From assembly GCA_030607835.1 (NCBI GenBank), contig JAUWJE010000011.1, positions 1-16,146 of the forward strand: a stretch of 16,146 nt of DNA. Reading direction: 5' to 3'. Shown piece by piece: positions 14,989 to 16,146 of this stretch. This DNA comes from Candidatus Fermentibacterota bacterium. Its GTDB lineage: Bacteria; Fermentibacterota; Fermentibacteria; Fermentibacterales; JCC-6. The position numbers and the translations under genes are program-made. Within the stretch, counting starts at the first letter, position 1; every line of letters starts with the position of its first letter. The notes under the pieces are model-generated. The model saw nothing but the letters and a program-made list of their open reading frames with translations, had not been told where the DNA came from and ran no database searches.

Positions 14989-16146
14989 TCATCTATTCCG
15001 TTTCCCCGTTTTGCGAATATCCTTCAACATGAGCTGGATGCTTCCATCGTTACGCCAAGTATCAATCCCAAGTGTGAAGGCAAGATCAACTCTTCCGCCA
15101 AACAGAGATTGCTTTTCCACCATATTAAATCCAATTGCTTTGAAAATACTGGATCCGATTTTAAAATTGCAGCTGAGATGATTCCTGTTTTTCCCGACAG
15201 CCCTCCACTGCATCGCATAGACCCCTCTTGCGAGCCAGACCGGGTTTGAATTGCCTGATCCAAATGGTTCAAGCCTTGAAAGAGCGTGAACGGTTTCAAT
15301 GGTATAGTCCTTCTCCTCAAGGCTTCCGTCAAGATAGAGAACGGAGCCAATGTACTCATCCCACTTCTGTTCAGACAGCAGCGTTTCAAGATGTTCTTTG
15401 AGGAATTGCACATTATCTCCTGCAATTGTCAGTCCCGCAGCCATCGGATGGCCTCCGAAACTGTTCAGAATCTTGTGCTTATCCTGAATCCTTCCAAGCA
15501 ATGAATGTATCGAAATCCCAGGAATGCTCCTTGCTGATCCGTGCCCGTAATCACCCTCCAGAGATATCAGTATTACAGGGACCCCGAACCGAGAGACAAG
15601 TCTTGAAGCCACGATTCCTACAACACCTCGATGCCACCCCTCACCTGCAAGCACAATACATCGCGGATCCTGCAATTCTACCGTTAACCCTTTGACCTGT
15701 TTCTCTACATCTCGTTCAAATTTTTTTCTGATTCTGTTGTTCTCCTCAACGGGAGCAAGCAGTTCTTCAGCTTCTGATTTATTCAAGGCAAGCAGGAGCG
15801 CAACCGCCTGTTTTGCGTGCCCTACTCTTCCACATGCATTCAATCTTGGTCCGATGTAGAAAGCCAGATGCGATGAATCGCTGCTTTCAAGATCAACTGA
15901 GGCGGATTTCGCAAGAGCTGATACACCTGGAAGCGGTTTTCTCCGTAGTGATTTCAGACCCTCAGAAACCAGAATACGATTATCATTTATCAAGTCAACA
16001 ACATCAGTCACAGTACCGATAGCAACCAGTTGGAGAAGCTCCTGCAGAGAAGAGGTCTCAGCGTTCATCAACTCGTAAACAACATTCATGACCATCCATG
16101 CTACACCAACACCCGCAAGAGTGGAGTGTCGCACATCCCCGTCAAG
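14989..16146 (-). CDS. recJ: Single-stranded-DNA exonuclease RecJ, C-terminal part
   Basis: The frame stays open to the right edge, so the 5' end is outside the window; 385 residues are visible. RecJ degrades single-stranded DNA 5' to 3' in recombination and mismatch repair. The fragment begins at the end of the DHH domain (LAGVGVAW) and contains AIGTVTDVVDLINDNR, YIGPRLNACGR, GWHRGVVGIVASRL, the DHHA1 block GHGSARSIPG with SFGGHPMAAG, and a C-terminal OB-like segment with LEPFGSGNSNP. The DHH catalytic aspartates lie beyond the window and cannot be checked. The usual long C-terminal extension is absent, and the protein ends at KTGKRNR. It lies directly before the helicase gene. Strong family match. 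Confidence 0.93.
   Translation of the reverse strand, partial: LDGDVRHSTLAGVGVAWMVMNVVYELMNAETSSLQELLQLVAIGTVTDVVDLINDNRILVSEGLKSLRRKPLPGVSALAKSASVDLESSDSSHLAFYIGPRLNACGRVGHAKQAVALLLALNKSEAEELLAPVEENNRIRKKFERDVEKQVKGLTVELQDPRCIVLAGEGWHRGVVGIVASRLVSRFGVPVILISLEGDYGHGSARSIPGISIHSLLGRIQDKHKILNSFGGHPMAAGLTIAGDNVQFLKEHLETLLSEQKWDEYIGSVLYLDGSLEEKDYTIETVHALSRLEPFGSGNSNPVWLARGVYAMQWRAVGKNRNHLSCNFKIGSSIFKAIGFNMVEKQSLFGGRVDLAFTLGIDTWRNDGSIQLMLKDIRKTGKRNR

Overview
The window comes from a Gram-negative-type, probably anaerobic bacterium that I cannot place with confidence. A PilX-like pilin start, signal-peptide proteins, a TolB/CsgG-like TPR protein and c-di-GMP signalling point to a two-membrane cell. 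Two radical-SAM enzymes, one HydE-like, point to anaerobic or micro-oxic metabolism. By eye the base composition is moderate and slightly AT-rich. An uncultured FCB-type lineage is a guess only. I saw no rRNA, tRNA, CRISPR array or insertion sequence.

Layout. Bases 1-281 (minus) hold the start of a PilX-like pilin protein that runs off the left edge. Bases 421-3488 (minus) are a tightly overlapping three-gene cassette, transcribed in the order B12-binding radical SAM, shikimate dehydrogenase (AroE), HydE/PylB-type radical SAM. The last gene meets an in-frame TAG exactly where its family continues, and a family-like C-terminus follows the TAG. Bases 3537-7785 (plus) are a second operon joined by ATGA overlaps: a secreted CAP-domain protein, an intact membrane HD-GYP phosphodiesterase, and a paralogous HD-GYP protein that has lost its metal ligands. 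Bases 7814-11071 (minus) hold a surface-polysaccharide pair: a polysaccharide pyruvyl transferase fused to an FrhB-type domain, then a UPF0104/LPG-synthase-type membrane protein. Bases 11360-12925 (minus) encode an exported TolB/CsgG-like plus TPR protein with a strong stem-loop after it. Bases 13088-16146 (minus) hold recJ (5' end outside the window) followed by a dinG-type helicase whose best start is an ATT codon.

No gene-free stretch exceeds 300 bases. The longest, 11072-11359, carries the TPR-gene stem-loop and the leader of the polysaccharide gene. I saw nothing else convincing in it.

How the parts fit. The radical-SAM/AroE cassette looks like one pathway, but its product cannot be named from sequence. 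The CAP/HD-GYP operon looks like a c-di-GMP signalling unit in which an inactive paralogue may regulate the active one. The polysaccharide pair probably acts on surface glycan or lipid-linked intermediates. RecJ and DinG form a DNA-repair pair. The points most worth a second look are the amber codon inside the HydE-like gene, the unexplained cassette it belongs to, the active/inactive HD-GYP pair, the pyruvyl transferase-FrhB fusion, and the ATT start of the DinG-type helicase.
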